Assembly (NCBI RefSeq): GCF_000350225.1
Contig: NW_005179334.1
Span: 62,001 to 126,000 of the forward strand
DNA length: 64,000 nucleotides
Direction of reading: 5' to 3'
DNA from: Chondrus crispus
Taxonomy: Eukaryota > Rhodophyta > Florideophyceae > Gigartinales > Gigartinaceae
Both the position numbers and the translations under genes were made by a program. The notes beneath the pieces were generated by a model. That model had not been told where the DNA came from, made no database searches, and saw nothing but the letters and a program-made list of their open reading frames with translations. This document shows positions 1-10,998 of this stretch, piece after piece (the first letter of the stretch is position 1; every line of letters starts with the position of its first letter).

Positions 1-384
1 AGAAAACAAACATGCACTGCACTTTCGTCGACAGAAGCCGAATATATTGCTTTGTCAGACTGCGGGAAAGAAGCAAGATGGATACGTCAGATGTTGTTCG
101 AATTGAGATATGGTTCTGAGAAACCAACTGTCATCTACGAAGACAACACAGGAGCTTTCAGCTGGGCGTACAAACAAAAACGCACAAAACACATTGAAAT
201 CAAGTATCATTTTGTACAAGAGCTGGTCGAGCGAGAAGTGATACGTCTGCAATATTGCCCAACAACCAGAATGATTGCAGATGTGATGAAGAAGGCGTTT
301 ACACAGACACGCTTTGAATACTTACGTCAAAGTTTGGGAGTAATATCATTTGGCAAGGAATGGAATGATGGGAGTGCCAAATAA
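1..384 (+). CDS. Ty1/copia RNase H end piece (fossil)
   Basis: The reading frame is open from the first base and carries the C-terminal RNase H region of a Ty1/copia polyprotein. The typical block STEAEYIAL lies near base 31-57, YEDNTGA follows near base 137, then KHIEIKYHF, and an ADVMKKA-type ending. This domain removes RNA from the RNA/DNA hybrid during reverse transcription. The rest of the element lies left of the window. No partner LTR can be recognised downstream with confidence, although an AATAAA-like signal lies near 529-536 and could belong to a decayed 3' LTR. Confidence 0.85.
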   Translation, partial: RKQTCTALSSTEAEYIALSDCGKEARWIRQMLFELRYGSEKPTVIYEDNTGAFSWAYKQKRTKHIEIKYHFVQELVEREVIRLQYCPTTRMIADVMKKAFTQTRFEYLRQSLGVISFGKEWNDGSAK

Positions 385-1095
385 TTTACCAGGTGGGTAA
401 GACGTCAAGAAATAACTATTACTGTCCTGAACGCTTACGAAATAATTACGCAACGCTTCCCCATCTGCTTCACAAGTTCGTCTACAAAACATGGAAGTGG
501 TAGTAGTATAAGTTGCGCGAGTAGCCACGATAAATAAAAGGGCAAGGAAGGATAGCCCAGCCCCACTTTCTTCAACAAAGGTGACTGTGATGACCACGGA
601 GGGTGTGTCTTAACATGCCCCGTTTTTCTGCAGTTTGCTTTGCTTTGCCCAAACAGGTGATTTGGCGTGCTATAAGTGGCTCCTACGTTTTAATTTTTGA
701 GTTTTAAGAAAAGCAAGGCCTTAAGGAGCATACGGTATTTGTTAAGAATTTCAAAGTATTCCTGGCAAAACCGGGCAACGGAAGCAAAAACCAGCCTGTT
801 AAGACAAACCCTGAGCAAAAGGGGAAGTGCCGTTGGCCAACGACAGGAGGGAGGAATGACTGAGAGTCATATGAAGGAATCATCAGAGAAGGAATCATTG
901 CGAAGTGGGAGTGAGCAGACGCGTGAAAATGAAGGCGTGAAAATGAAGGGGATGACTGAAACGCGTTGGCGTTGAAGGAATCACCACAGTCCCCCTGAAC
1001 TCGCATGTGAGTGTCTCAATGAGAAGGATTTCCGAACTAACTTGAAAGTATGAGCGCAGGTTTACCCTGAACCTGAAGGTTTTTGATGCGTGTTG
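385..1095. other. Intergenic remnant, possible LTR debris
   Basis: No convincing gene is seen. The segment joins the copia end to the next gag gene. It contains an AATAAA-like signal near 529-536 and a purine-rich stretch at about 840-960 with short direct repeats (GAAGGAATCA, GTGAAAATGAAGG). It may hold the 3' LTR of the left copia piece and the leader of the following element, but no repeated LTR pair could be matched by eye. Confidence 0.4.
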
Positions 1096-2028
1096 ATGAC
1101 GTCTTACAGTGCGGGGTGGACCTTGGAACCTGATGAAATGGGGTTTTTGGCGTCATGTTTGTGGAGGGCCGACGCCGACAGTCAGGCGAGCCCCTCGGGG
1201 CTGGTGTTTGACGGTAAGCACGAAGCAGATGGTGCTAAGTTCTTCTGCGTCTATGAGAATGTCGTGATGCGAGAAAAATCCGAAGAAGACAAGGCTGGAG
1301 AACTGTTATGCTACCTGCAATGTGATGCCTTTGGGTTCTACTTCGACACCTATAGCTGTAATGGCAAGCTGACGGACGACGCTGGTGACTATCAGGCGGT
1401 TAAGAAGGCCATGATATTCCGCTTCGAGTCAGTTGCCGGACCAGAAGAACACATTCGTCTAGCAGTCTCCAGCCGTCTGAATCAAAGCGACCTGTTGGGA
1501 TCGCTGAGCGAGATGGACCGCTGTTTCGACAAAGCGGCGTTTAACGCCGAAGCTAGGTTTGGGCTGCTCCGAAACGCGGTCATGGGGCACGGCGATGTCG
1601 CTCAGTTCGTATTGTACCGGGCACCAGGTACTTATAGAGAGCTTCGTAAGGCAATCAAAGACTTCGATGGTGGACGTAAGGCATTTTTTTCGGTACAATC
1701 AATGTCCCAGCCAAAGTACGTTGCACCGAAAAGCATTTTACAACGACCAGACCGTTTTCAACGTTCGAGTAAGGTCGAGGAAAAAGTAGACATGCTGGCG
1801 GACAAGTTGACCAAGCTCTCTCTTTTGATGAAAAAGAATAATTCAGGCCAGTCATCCTTAGACACTCGTACTTGCTCTTTCTGCAAGGATGTCGGGCATG
1901 GTGTGACTAGGTGTCCGTCAAACTCTTACCGTGATACACGCTGTCCCAGTTGTGGGAAGCTTGGTCACGGAGAAGAAAGCTGCTGGTCGAAGGCCAAGGC
2001 CCCGGACCAAGCCTGCCCCCGTCATTAA
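1096..2028 (+). CDS. Retrotransposon gag with two CCHC knuckles (fossil)
   Basis: An open frame of about 310 aa starting at the ATG at 1096. The C-terminal part has two CCHC zinc knuckles of the CX2CX4HX4C form, CSFCKDVGHGVTRC and CPSCGKLGHGEESC, the nucleic-acid-binding signature of retroelement Gag nucleocapsids. The N-terminal two thirds is a helical, charged region without a motif I can name. A pol-like frame overlaps its 3' end, the usual gag-pol order of LTR elements. The family is probably Ty3/gypsy-like, judged from the following frame. The element is truncated, with no matched LTRs. Confidence 0.75.
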   Translation: MTSYSAGWTLEPDEMGFLASCLWRADADSQASPSGLVFDGKHEADGAKFFCVYENVVMREKSEEDKAGELLCYLQCDAFGFYFDTYSCNGKLTDDAGDYQAVKKAMIFRFESVAGPEEHIRLAVSSRLNQSDLLGSLSEMDRCFDKAAFNAEARFGLLRNAVMGHGDVAQFVLYRAPGTYRELRKAIKDFDGGRKAFFSVQSMSQPKYVAPKSILQRPDRFQRSSKVEEKVDMLADKLTKLSLLMKKNNSGQSSLDTRTCSFCKDVGHGVTRCPSNSYRDTRCPSCGKLGHGEESCWSKAKAPDQACPRH

Positions 2029-2470
2029 AGATAGCCGAAGCTCAGGGCAGGTCACCTACATTGTAGAGACAATGCAAGAAGATATGTTGGCTGCCGCTAA
2101 GCGTAACACCGGAGGCGAAGCGCTCCCGAAGCAGAGTCGCATGCAGCGCAAGGCTGCGATCCCCCACCTTCTGAACCCGCCTACAACGGCAGGGCTAAGT
2201 CAAGGGGCCTGTGCCCTTCCGCCATTCCTCGCAGGCCAAAGAAGGACTCGCCGCAAGAAGGCTGGTAGGAAGACAACTAACAAGGCTGCTCTTCAGGAGC
2301 ATGTCGGGAAGTACAATTTTATCGCAGAGCTAGCAAACGCATCGTCTGGATTGACGTTTGGCCAGCTAATCCGTGGAGATGCGGAGGCTGCAAAGAAAGA
2401 AATCGGTCGCTTACTCTCTAGGCAAAGAAATCGTACCCGTGCCTATGCAGGTCATGTTGACCCGGCCTAA
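1931..2470 (+). CDS. Start of a gypsy-like pol region (fossil)
   Basis: This frame overlaps the gag gene and runs in another register. Its basic N-terminal half is followed by a stretch around 2,305-2,400 reading YNFIAELANASSG then LTFGQLIRGDA. From memory, this kind of segment lies just ahead of the aspartic protease in many gypsy-type elements; I could not check that. No protease, RT or integrase follows, so the element is incomplete and clearly dead. An AATAAA signal lies at about 2,563. Confidence 0.5.
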   Translation: MIHAVPVVGSLVTEKKAAGRRPRPRTKPAPVIKDSRSSGQVTYIVETMQEDMLAAAKRNTGGEALPKQSRMQRKAAIPHLLNPPTTAGLSQGACALPPFLAGQRRTRRKKAGRKTTNKAALQEHVGKYNFIAELANASSGLTFGQLIRGDAEAAKKEIGRLLSRQRNRTRAYAGHVDPA

Positions 2471-3870
2471 GAGGCTGAGGTTGGAGATTAGTTCTAGACT
2501 TAAGTGATAGTTTCTTATAGTCTAACGCCTAATGTATCGTTCAAAGTAGCTACTTGGATCTCAATAAAAGGCGCGGAGTTCGGACAGAGAAAGCAAAAAG
2601 TGGTACGGCATAACCTCTCACTCTCCCTGAGAGCTCCCAACCTGCAAACCCAGTGTGTCGAACTTAAGAACCGCTTTGCAAAACCGACTCAACAAAATTA
2701 AGTCACTCTGTTGAATTTATTAACCGTGTGCACCGCAAAAGTAAGCATCGAGTAATTCCGATAAGCACGTGAGTGGAACAGTATTAAATGTATTGGAAAA
2801 TTTGCTGGCGGTTAGTGAAACGATATCAGCAAGGTTCACGACAACGTTGGTATAAATATATTTCGGTCCATCGCTCTTAGATGGATGGAAGACAGAACGA
2901 ATCAGTAGGCAAGTCAATTTTGTTGCAAACCTTGGCAGAGTTCTCCTATGCGAGCGTCCGCGCGTTTTGTTCTCGCAGACTCGAGTTAAATAGTTAGAGG
3001 GCGGATGAGCAAGACTTAAGTTGACTCGATCGATAAGCGATGGTCTCTGGTCCCTCTGAATTTACTTGACTCAGTACTTATAGGAAATTATAGCAGAGGA
3101 AAACCCACCTAAACCCTGCAGATAAACACAAGTATGCCACTATCAGCGGGGAACATCGAACATTAATACAGCGCGCGGCTAATGGGCGCACGACAAGCTC
3201 ATTATCCAGCTCTGCGAACACCTTAGGATCTAATTTGTTCCACGTTAACATATCAAAAATACAGCACCCTGAATTAACCGTCCTTTCTCGCGTTTGCCAT
3301 CCAATGTGTACCATTTCATCGCATCTGCGCTCTCATACCCCTGTTACTCACACATGCGTCCACACAGCATTCCATGTCGAGAAATGACCACTACATCAAC
3401 CGAGTTCCTCTTTCAGGAAGGGCATAGGATCACGAGCGCCTATTGTCGGAGTCCAGTGCTTAAGGAAGCTCAAAGGAGTCTTCCGACATCTATTGATGAA
3501 CGAGAAGGACTGTACATCGTCGTCATTCTCAGTCGGTCTCTCACCCTGCTATGGATATCTCTGAAAATGCAACAGGCAATCGAATATGTATTAAAGTATT
3601 AAACAAAGAAACAAGAGATAAGACGGAAATGCGACACTGAAGACTTCTCAGGTGTGACACGTTGGCCATGTCACACAACAAAAAATGTCGTTCAGCACGA
3701 GAACGTAGGCAATGAAACAGAATACTATTTTAGTCTTTCGGCTCATCTCGACCACTACGCACATGAACATATTTACTCGTAATTCCTTCGCACGACTGTG
3801 GCCCAAAAACAACATCTGAACGCGACCTACTACCCCACTAGATGTGAGAACAGAAGATACCAAGCCGTTG
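2471..3870. other. Intergenic, nothing recognised
   Basis: Only short unconvincing frames occur on both strands. The base composition is neutral and I see no LTR, transposase or host motif. The right edge abuts the copia left LTR; AAAGT at 3871-3875 is its target duplication. Confidence 0.5.
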
Positions 3871-3875
3871 AAAGT

Positions 3876-4169
3876 TGTTGAGGATACAGTTGTACACCAC
3901 AAATCATTCTCTCTGGTTCGACGAGAGGATCACGAAACACGTCAGTACTCTAATGTAATGAAACCAAAGGTAGATTGGATTCGGTATAATGGGACTCGTA
4001 GTCAATGACCCTATCCCACAAATGAGAGTATTCAATTCGTCAATTCAGCAGAGTTGGGGCTGACTACCTCACATGATCTCAAACGCACTGAGATCGAATC
4101 TGCAGATGCAACTTAATACAAATTGGGTCTCGTGTAGCAACTTTGAGAAGAAAACATACAACTCTAACA
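3876..4169 (+). repeat. Left LTR of the old copia element
   Basis: It starts TGTTGAGGATAC, ends CTCTAACA, and is 294 bp long. It aligns along its whole length with 9156-9501 apart from two inserted inverted copies in the right LTR. The bases just inside (GGTTTTGGTGCGCAGAC) resemble a decayed half-tRNA primer site. Confidence 0.88.
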
Positions 4170-5876
4170 GGTTTTGGTGCGCAGACGCTACACGCATTAC
4201 TGCACATCTCTGATACCGTGTTTTGGGTACCTACCGAGATGGATGACACCCGAAAAGAGACCGTTCGTATTTCTAGGCACGGCCTCACCTCGCTCAGCGC
4301 GAGCAACTATTTCCTTTGGTCAAACGAATTCGCGTTTGTCCTGCGTGCGAAAAGACTATGGCAGATCGTCACTGGGGAAGAAGAGATACCCTCTCATGCG
4401 ACTGACCGAGCGAAATATGAGCGTAGAAGTGACATGGCGTTGACGAATACTATCTTTTCTATTGAGGATTCTGTTAGCGCCGCGGTGATCACCATTTGAG
4501 ACCCAAAGAAAGTGCGGGAACTTCTGAAAGAAATGAATGTCACAGTGTCAGAAGCACGAATGGATGCGTATCTGCAAAAGTTCAAGAACGCACAAGTGCT
4601 TCAAGAAGAAAGCATCAGTCTCTTCGTAAACATACTACAGGATCTCGAGAATATGCTGGCTTCTACCGGTCACGTCATACCGGATGTGGCGATATGGAGA
4701 AGCACCGCGCACTGAAAAGAGGATTTTCGTCAGAGTGGAACATCCCTACAGGAATCATCCGGGCCACTGGTAACACTTACCTTGAGTCAGAAGATTTCCT
4801 CATTTCTGCAGAACCTGAGAAGCGTGAAGATCAAGATTGGCACATTGGTTTCTAGGGCAACGCTGCACTATACGTAAGGAACAACAGCGCACAGGGCACG
4901 TTTTGTAGTCGCAGTGGTCATGACAAGGCCAAATGCAACTATAATGACGAAAGCAGATCCTACAGACCGCAGCTAGCTGGAAAGCGAGTTAACCGTAGGA
5001 AGAACTACCAAATGCGCGGACAGAGTCGTCCATCGCGTAAGTCTCAGAAACCGATCGAAGACACAAGCCAGAACCAAGCCGTGAATTTTAATGTGTCTTT
5101 CATGTCTGCTGTAAACTGTTCTCGACCAATTCTGGAAGGAACGTTCAAGGACAAGTAGTACATAGACTTAGGGGCATCAGCCCACATGTGAAACGATAGG
5201 TCAGCGTTTGACAAGCTGGAACCGTATGAAGGACGTAATGCACCAGTCGGAACGTGCCGATTGATGCCCTCCAGTGCACTGGAGAGCCCGCTGCTGTGCT
5301 TGGCTCAGGTTCAAGTGTCTGAACAAGTACAGTAGGTGCAGTTACTAAAACGATTCCACTGGAAGACGTACTGTATGTGCCTTCCTCCGTCGGCAACCTC
5401 GTTTCTGTAAGTGGCATGCGAAAAGCAGAATACAAGGTGGTCTTCGACACAGATGACAACCATTCCGAAATCTGTTAAGTGACACTACGGGACGAGTCAA
5501 AGGTGTTGCGCAAGGCTTTGAGCACCAACAAGGAGGACTTTATGAGGCCACTATATGCCCGGAAAGTATATACTGTCCGCGTTAAATACTATCTTCTGAC
5601 GATTGGCATGCTTGAATGGGGCCCATCGCGCAAAGGACGGTGGAGAAAACACTCCCAACGGTCAAGGGCGTACCACTTCAGCAAGGGCAGAAACTCTCAC
5701 GCTGCGAACTATGCAAGATGACCGAGTCACCTCTCGTACCTCGGCTCTCATCATCGAGTTCAGAACAGACTCAAGACCTCGAATTACTTCACACAGACCT
5801 CGTCGGACCAATGTCGACGCCTTCACCACCCAGATGCCGGTACTTCATGCCTGTCTACAACGACTGCACCGCCTTT

Positions 5877-6611
5877 TGTCGTGCACTGAGGGGGAAGAAA
5901 GTGAGACCCCCTCAGACAGAGCGACGCGCGTTTGTGGGGCGCAAAACGTGACTCGGGAGACCACCCGTGGGGTAACCGGCACTGGATCCGGGCGCGTAAG
6001 GCGGTAGGGATCCGTTTCTTCCTTTTCCCATAATTCGAATTAAGGGAAAAGTAAGTAACGCACACGCCTAGGAGGGGCGGGGCGGTAGGGACAGGCTAGC
6101 GTGCGTAGTACTGTAGGGACCGGAAGCGCGCGCGGTAGAGGTGGGTGGGACCTGGGGCGAGGTAGATTTGCTCGCGTAGAATAGCGGTATGCTAATACTA
6201 GGCGCGAGGCTACAACTCCCAGTTCCAAAGACCCAGGTTGATGACCCAAGGCTTCTTCATGATTTGCATACGGTTAAACCTCGACTATATAGAAGTCGAC
6301 TTCGGAATATAATACTAATAATATCTAATTAAAATAAAGGGGCATGAAACCCGTGACACGTGTTGGTGGGTCACGGATATCCGTGGGGCACGGGTATCCG
6401 TTGGGAATGATACGAGTACACATGGGGAATGCCACGAGTACACGTGGGTTACGACTATCAGTACTTCAACAGGGTTCTATGGAGCTCCCACCCGGACGAG
6501 GCCGGTGGTTAGTGTACACGATTACACTTGGTAGGTCACTTATGATAGCGTGGGGTGCCGTGTGCGCTACAGTGCAGCGCCGCGATTAAGTGGGGCGGTC
6601 AGAGCCCTACA
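5877..6611 (-). mobile_element. Solo LTR nested in the copia integrase
   Basis: A 735-bp insert flanked by the 5-bp target duplication CCTTT (5872-5876 and 6612-6616). Read on the minus strand it starts TGTAGGGCTCTG and ends GTGCACGACA. It has a TATA motif near 6,285-6,291, and its R/U5-like part matches the LTR at 52213-52857, sharing CCACCGGGTGG-type sequence, GCCCGGAT and the GTGCACGACA end. There is no internal coding region, so it is a solo LTR. It is younger than the host copia copy. Confidence 0.85.
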
Positions 6612-8325
6612 CCTTTTCCATTGTCAAGTTCGTGAAGACTAAGTGTGAGGCTCCTATAGCAATATAGGACTCCGTGAAAGAGCTCGAACGCATCCCTGCT
6701 TGTAGGAAAAGGAATTTTCGCGTCGCTCGCACTCGGTCTGACAATGCGAAGGAGTTTGCTGCTTGGAAGCTCAAACATTGGTTAGACAAAAAGGGAATCG
6801 GACAGGAGTTCGGTACCACGTACTCTCCCGATTCCAACGGTAAAGCCGAGCGGCTAAACGGAGCAGTTATGGACATAGCACGCACTCTCTTGGCCTCCAC
6901 TGGAAACGTTCCCGGCAAGAATGCCCTTTGAGTGGGGGTAGTGAATCACGAAAACTACCTACGTAACCGCCTACACAGCGTCAGCTTGCAGTATTCCTGA
7001 TAGTACACCTTAGGAGGCCGTGGTTGGAAGAAAACCCGCATTTGGACACAAATCTCAAACTTGGTTCAGTAGCAAACGTTCATATCACGAAACCGACCCG
7101 CACAGAAAATTTATGCGCCCGAGCGAAAAAGGGCTTCTGCGTTGGCCTGTCTACTAGTAATAGTCACAGGACATTCATTCCCAGTTAGAGGCAAGTCATT
7201 GTCACAAGATACAAGAGATGCATACTTTTTAGAGGATGGAACTTACATACAGGTGATCAAAGACAGCACGTCTACGCAAGTATTTGAGGGCGAATTGACC
7301 AACGAAACCTCCGAAACTGAAGTCGAAATACAAACGTCTCCCTCAAACACCAGCAACGGCATAAATGCAGACAGGGAAGGAAATACTGTACCTAGAACCC
7401 CCGAAAGGTCACATATCTTCCCTCGAGACCACGTAGATCCGGGCGAGGTGCACAACCGACACTGTTCTACAGTACGCATGATCCGACACTGATATTTTCG
7501 CTCTCCATCAAATGGGAAATGATGAATCTCAAGCACCGCTCTCATACCTCCAGGGAGTAAATTGCAGTGAAGGAGATGACTAGAAGAAAGCTATGGATGC
7601 TGAAATCGCGCAGCACAGGAAGCACACATGGAAATTGGTTTCGGTTCCAGACGGAGAGAAACCGATGAAGTTGAAGTGGGGTTTCATGAACAGAACGAAC
7701 GATCGTGGGAATGTAAGTCGGAAGCGAGCTCAACTTGGGGCAAAGGGATTTACCCAAGGGTACGGAATTGACTTTGAGGAGGTTTTCTCTCCAGTGGCAA
7801 AATACACTACATTTGGATTCATGTTCGCATTTTCCGCACAACAGGGCCTCTAATTACTGCCACTAAACGTCAAAGCGGTATTCCTCGACGGCGAAATAGA
7901 TGAAGAGATAGATCTCGAGCAGCCTGCCGGATATGGCAGTTCTAATTTCCAACCCACCTTTAAAGGCCTCTACGTGCCCTATATGGATTGAAGCAAGCAT
8001 CCAGAGCGGCCACAGGATGATTGACGCCTACTTCCGCTCTATTGGAGGAAGATACTCCGAGCCGGACAGCACAATGTACGTACTCATTGTAAGAGGAACC
8101 ACCGTTTTCATACTTGTGTACGTGTACGATATACTGCTGATTGGAAGAGGAATAGAAGTACTCAGAACTGTAGCCCAGTAGATCGGTAGCCGCTTTGAGA
8201 TATGCATCGAACCAAACATCACAAATTTCCCGGCATAGTCATATATAGATGCAGAGAAAAGGGGGGTTCTAAAACTGCATGCACGTCTCAAGGTGGGACG
8301 TTTGCTTCCGACGTTTGGGATTTCC

Positions 8326-8363
8326 GGCAAGTCTCCAGTCCCGTAAGGGACTGGAGACTTGCC
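8326..8363. repeat. Perfect hairpin, 17-bp arms
   Basis: The arm GGCAAGTCTCCAGTCCC at 8326-8342 is followed by the spacer GTAA and the exact reverse complement at 8347-8363. It lies in the decayed copia pol. It is one of several near-perfect inverted duplications in the window. Confidence 0.95.
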
Positions 8364-9222
8364 ATAATTACTGCAGAGCATCGAAATCTAGAGCTGTGAT
8401 CCCATTGAGAGTCACGAACCATCAACAACGCAGTCCGAATACCGAAATCTCGTTAGATCGTTACCGTGCTTAAGTAATATGATACTCCTTGCCTTAATAT
8501 CTCCTTCGCCACAGGATACCTGTAAGGGGTTTAGACTACTGTGACGAGCAGCATCTACAAACCGCAGAGAGGGTCCTGAGGTACCTCGCACGCTCTCCAA
8601 CTATGAGAGTATTGCATATCAGGAGGGATAAGACCGGTCTGCAAGCATATTGGGACTCAATCTTAGCGGCAAACAAGGAATATCGCGAAAACGTGAGCGG
8701 ATTTGCGTACAAGTGTGGCGGTGGCGCAGAAAGTTGGCGTAGCAAAAGAAACCGACACCGGCCCAGTCCACTCTAGAGGCCGAGTTTGTCGCAATGTCGT
8801 TTGTAGTAGAAGAGGCTACATGGATGCGGCGCCTTGGACTGGAATGTTTTGCGAATAAGAAAGCCATGCCTCATACAGTCTGGTTCGGAGATAATGAAAG
8901 AGCACAAAACATCGCATTTACGGACACCTCGAGCGAGAAACAAAACATATCGCTGTCAAGTGTTTCCTGTGTTGGGAGAAAGTTGCTGACGGATCCGTTG
9001 TATTAAACTATATACTAAGTAAGGAATAATATACTTCTGACATTTTTATAAAGGCCTTAACTGTTCAAGAACACCAGCACTTGGTTCGAATGATGCGCAT
9101 GCAAGAGCACCCTTGAGCAAACCGTCTAAGCAGAAGAGTTACAGATGAGGGGGAGTGTTTAGGATACGGTTGTACACCTTAACTCTTCCTCTCTGGTTCT
9201 ACAAAAGGATCACGTAACACGT

Positions 9223-9275
9223 CTGGTGCCACTACATTACAGTTCTGAGTCAGAACTGTAATGTAGTGGCACCAG
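9223..9275. repeat. Perfect palindrome, 26-bp arms, 1-nt spacer
   Basis: The first arm (9223-9248) begins CTGGTGCCACTACATTACAG. A single G follows, then the exact reverse complement (9250-9275). The second arm aligns with the left LTR of the same element and the first arm does not, so the first arm is the added copy. Confidence 0.96.
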
Positions 9276-9444
9276 AGGTAAATTGGATTCGGTATAATCG
9301 GACCAGTCGGCAGTGGCCCTTTCCAACAAGTTACAGTATTCAATTCCTCAATTCAGCAGATTTGAGGCCGACTACCTCACATGATCTGGAACGCACTGAG
9401 ATCGTAACTGCGGATGTAAAGCAGTACAAATTGGGTCTGAGACC

Positions 9445-9497
9445 AAAGTTGTGTGTTCTTTTTCTTAGAGACTCTAAGAAAAAGAACACACAACTTT
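9445..9497. repeat. Perfect palindrome, 26-bp arms, 1-nt spacer
   Basis: The first arm (9445-9470) begins AAAGTTGTGTGTTC. A single A follows, then the exact reverse complement (9472-9497). As at 9223-9275, the second arm is the one that matches the left LTR, so the first arm is an added inverted copy. Confidence 0.96.
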
Positions 9498-9559
9498 AAC
9501 AAAAAGTCATATGGCCACCTTGAGCCCCTTTATTGTATGATCACTTCGAATTATAAAGT

Positions 9560-9759
9560 AGCCTTTCTACATTCAATTGAATGGCATTTTCCACTGTGGA
9601 CTCTCACAAAGCTCAGGACCAGTTAACTTTTTATTCTCATCAACTATCAACACGTCTATACTTTCGAAGCCCAGAGAAGAAGATATCTTGAGCGACGCTG
9701 CCTCCTGTTCGAATTCCTGCTGCCCACCTCATGATTTTTCCACATGGTTAGACAAAGTC
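9560..9759 (-). pseudogene. 3' end of a zinc-finger gene, antisense fragment
   Basis: On the minus strand this matches the last codons and 3' UTR of the C2H2 gene at 33651-34091. It shares the end of the third finger (CATGTGGAAAAA context), the stretch coding the Asn/Arg-rich tail, and the downstream AATAAAAAGT polyadenylation region. It stops abruptly at about 9,759, where a second fragment of the same gene family begins in the opposite orientation. It lacks the start and the first two fingers and is a pseudogene fragment. Confidence 0.7.
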
Positions 9760-10002
9760 GAAAAACATTGGCGGGCAGTTCATAGGAAAGAACGGTCAAT
9801 TGAATGTGGGTATGCTGGATGTGAGGCGAAGTTTTTTGAGAACACTCAATTAAGGCGACACGAAAAGGACGTCCACAAAGAGAAGCGCTTCAACTGTCCA
9901 AAATGTGACAAGTCGTTTAGCAGACAGTGGGATTTTTCTAAGCATATGGAAACGAATCATGGAGATAGAAGCAGCAACTCGAACAAGAGGCGGCGTCTCT
10001 GA
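9760..10002 (+). pseudogene. C2H2 zinc-finger gene fragment, sense
   Basis: About 80 residues are homologous to the C-terminal half of the zinc-finger protein at 33651-34091: the end of finger 1 (HWRAVH), finger 2 (CGYAGCEAKFF with RRHEKDVH) and finger 3 (CPKCDKSFSRQW with HMETNH), then a basic tail ending RRRL. Finger spacings are CX4CX12HX4H and CX2CX12HX4H. The N-terminus and promoter are missing because the fragment joins an antisense piece of a paralogue at 9,759. The zinc ligands are intact, so the piece is either recent or was selected until recently, but no usable start is seen. Confidence 0.7.
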
Positions 10003-10993
10003 GCAGTTGAGATTTCCATGGTTTTCAAACGTATTTAAACATCTTTGCTTCGATGTTCAATTAAAATATATAGTTGATATAATTAGGAGAACACTTCGCC
10101 CCTAGACAAAGACCGTAGCACTGTAGTGAAAAGAAACTGAAGCAGAGCACAAAAAAAGGATGAGAGCAACAGTGGAGAAGGAGTTTCTCCTGGCCTGATA
10201 TCCTGTTGCATACCGTAATGTGGCTGGTGAATTGGAGGTTTTCAAGATCATGTTCAGGCCAATTTTGAGACTCTGTGGCGAGAGAGGAGACTATCGCAAT
10301 TGCAGAGGGGTAAAGGACAAGTTACAGGTTATGCTTGTAGAGAAAGGGGCGCATGGACGCCGAAGGGTTGGGCAACATATGGGCTTTGCAAAGAAGTGAT
10401 GCACAATTTAGAGCGCAAGGGAGTTGGATGCACTGGCTCTCTGGGTACGCCGACAGGAACGGCGCTGACCGTTGGAGCGTGAGTTAGAGCGTACTGATTA
10501 CAAACAGGCAGCATAAATAGTAAAGGATAGAGGCGAATGAAAGAGAAAGGGCACTCTCAAGTGTTGTACCTTCTCACCTTGTCCGGCGACAATCCACAAC
10601 CAAACCCTTCTGCTTGTCCACTTTGCGATGAGCAATTCTGTTACCTTGTACTGTTGCATATACTGTTGCAAGATTCAACGCCTTTTCTGGTGCAAACAAT
10701 GGTGTCGAATGTGAGAAGGATCCTATTGAATCGTATTTCCGTTTTAGATATAATACAGTATTTTGACCACATTTCAAGCTCATGAACCCGCACTGCTCCC
10801 TTCCCACCGTAAGCTGCCGAGATAGAAAATCCATAGGGCTCCTCCGCATCGAAATAACACATGTCCATCTAATTTTCCCTTGCCCATTCCGCCGGTCTTC
10901 ACAATGACCCACACAGAAATAGGTAAAGGTTGACTGGGAAGGAAAGAGTCTGGTAACTATATTTGTACTGGCCGTGATCACGTTTGCCGTGGC
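10003..10993. other. Intergenic, nothing recognised
   Basis: No gene is convincing. Bases 10,280-10,480 read as a short basic, glycine-rich frame with no known motif. GTCTT at 10994-10998 is the target duplication of the gypsy insertion on the right. Confidence 0.4.
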
Positions 10994-10998
10994 GTCTT

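Larger units (their letters stand above)
3876..9501 (+). mobile_element. Old Ty1/copia element with both LTRs
   Basis: The element is bounded by related LTRs (3876-4169 and 9156-9501) starting TGTT and ending TAACA, with AAAGT at the left flank and AAAGT again at the right, offset by one A. Parts in copia order are: gag-like sequence at about 4,140-4,715 (including FLWSNEFAFVLRAKRLWQI), integrase core at about 6,670-6,930 (RTRSDNAKEF, TTYSPDSNGKAERLN), RT at about 7,590-8,200 (GFTQGYGIDFEEVFSPVAKY), and RNase H at about 8,770-8,990. A polypurine tract GATGAGGGGGAG precedes the right LTR. A solo LTR is nested in the integrase. The copy is heavily broken, with more than ten breaks, and old, since its LTRs have diverged visibly. 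Confidence 0.9.
9156..9501 (+). repeat. Right LTR of the old copia element
   Basis: It starts TGTTTAGGATAC directly after the polypurine tract and ends TTTAACA. It is 52 bp longer than the left LTR. That excess equals two 26-bp inverted copies (palindromes at 9223-9275 and 9445-9497). Confidence 0.88.
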
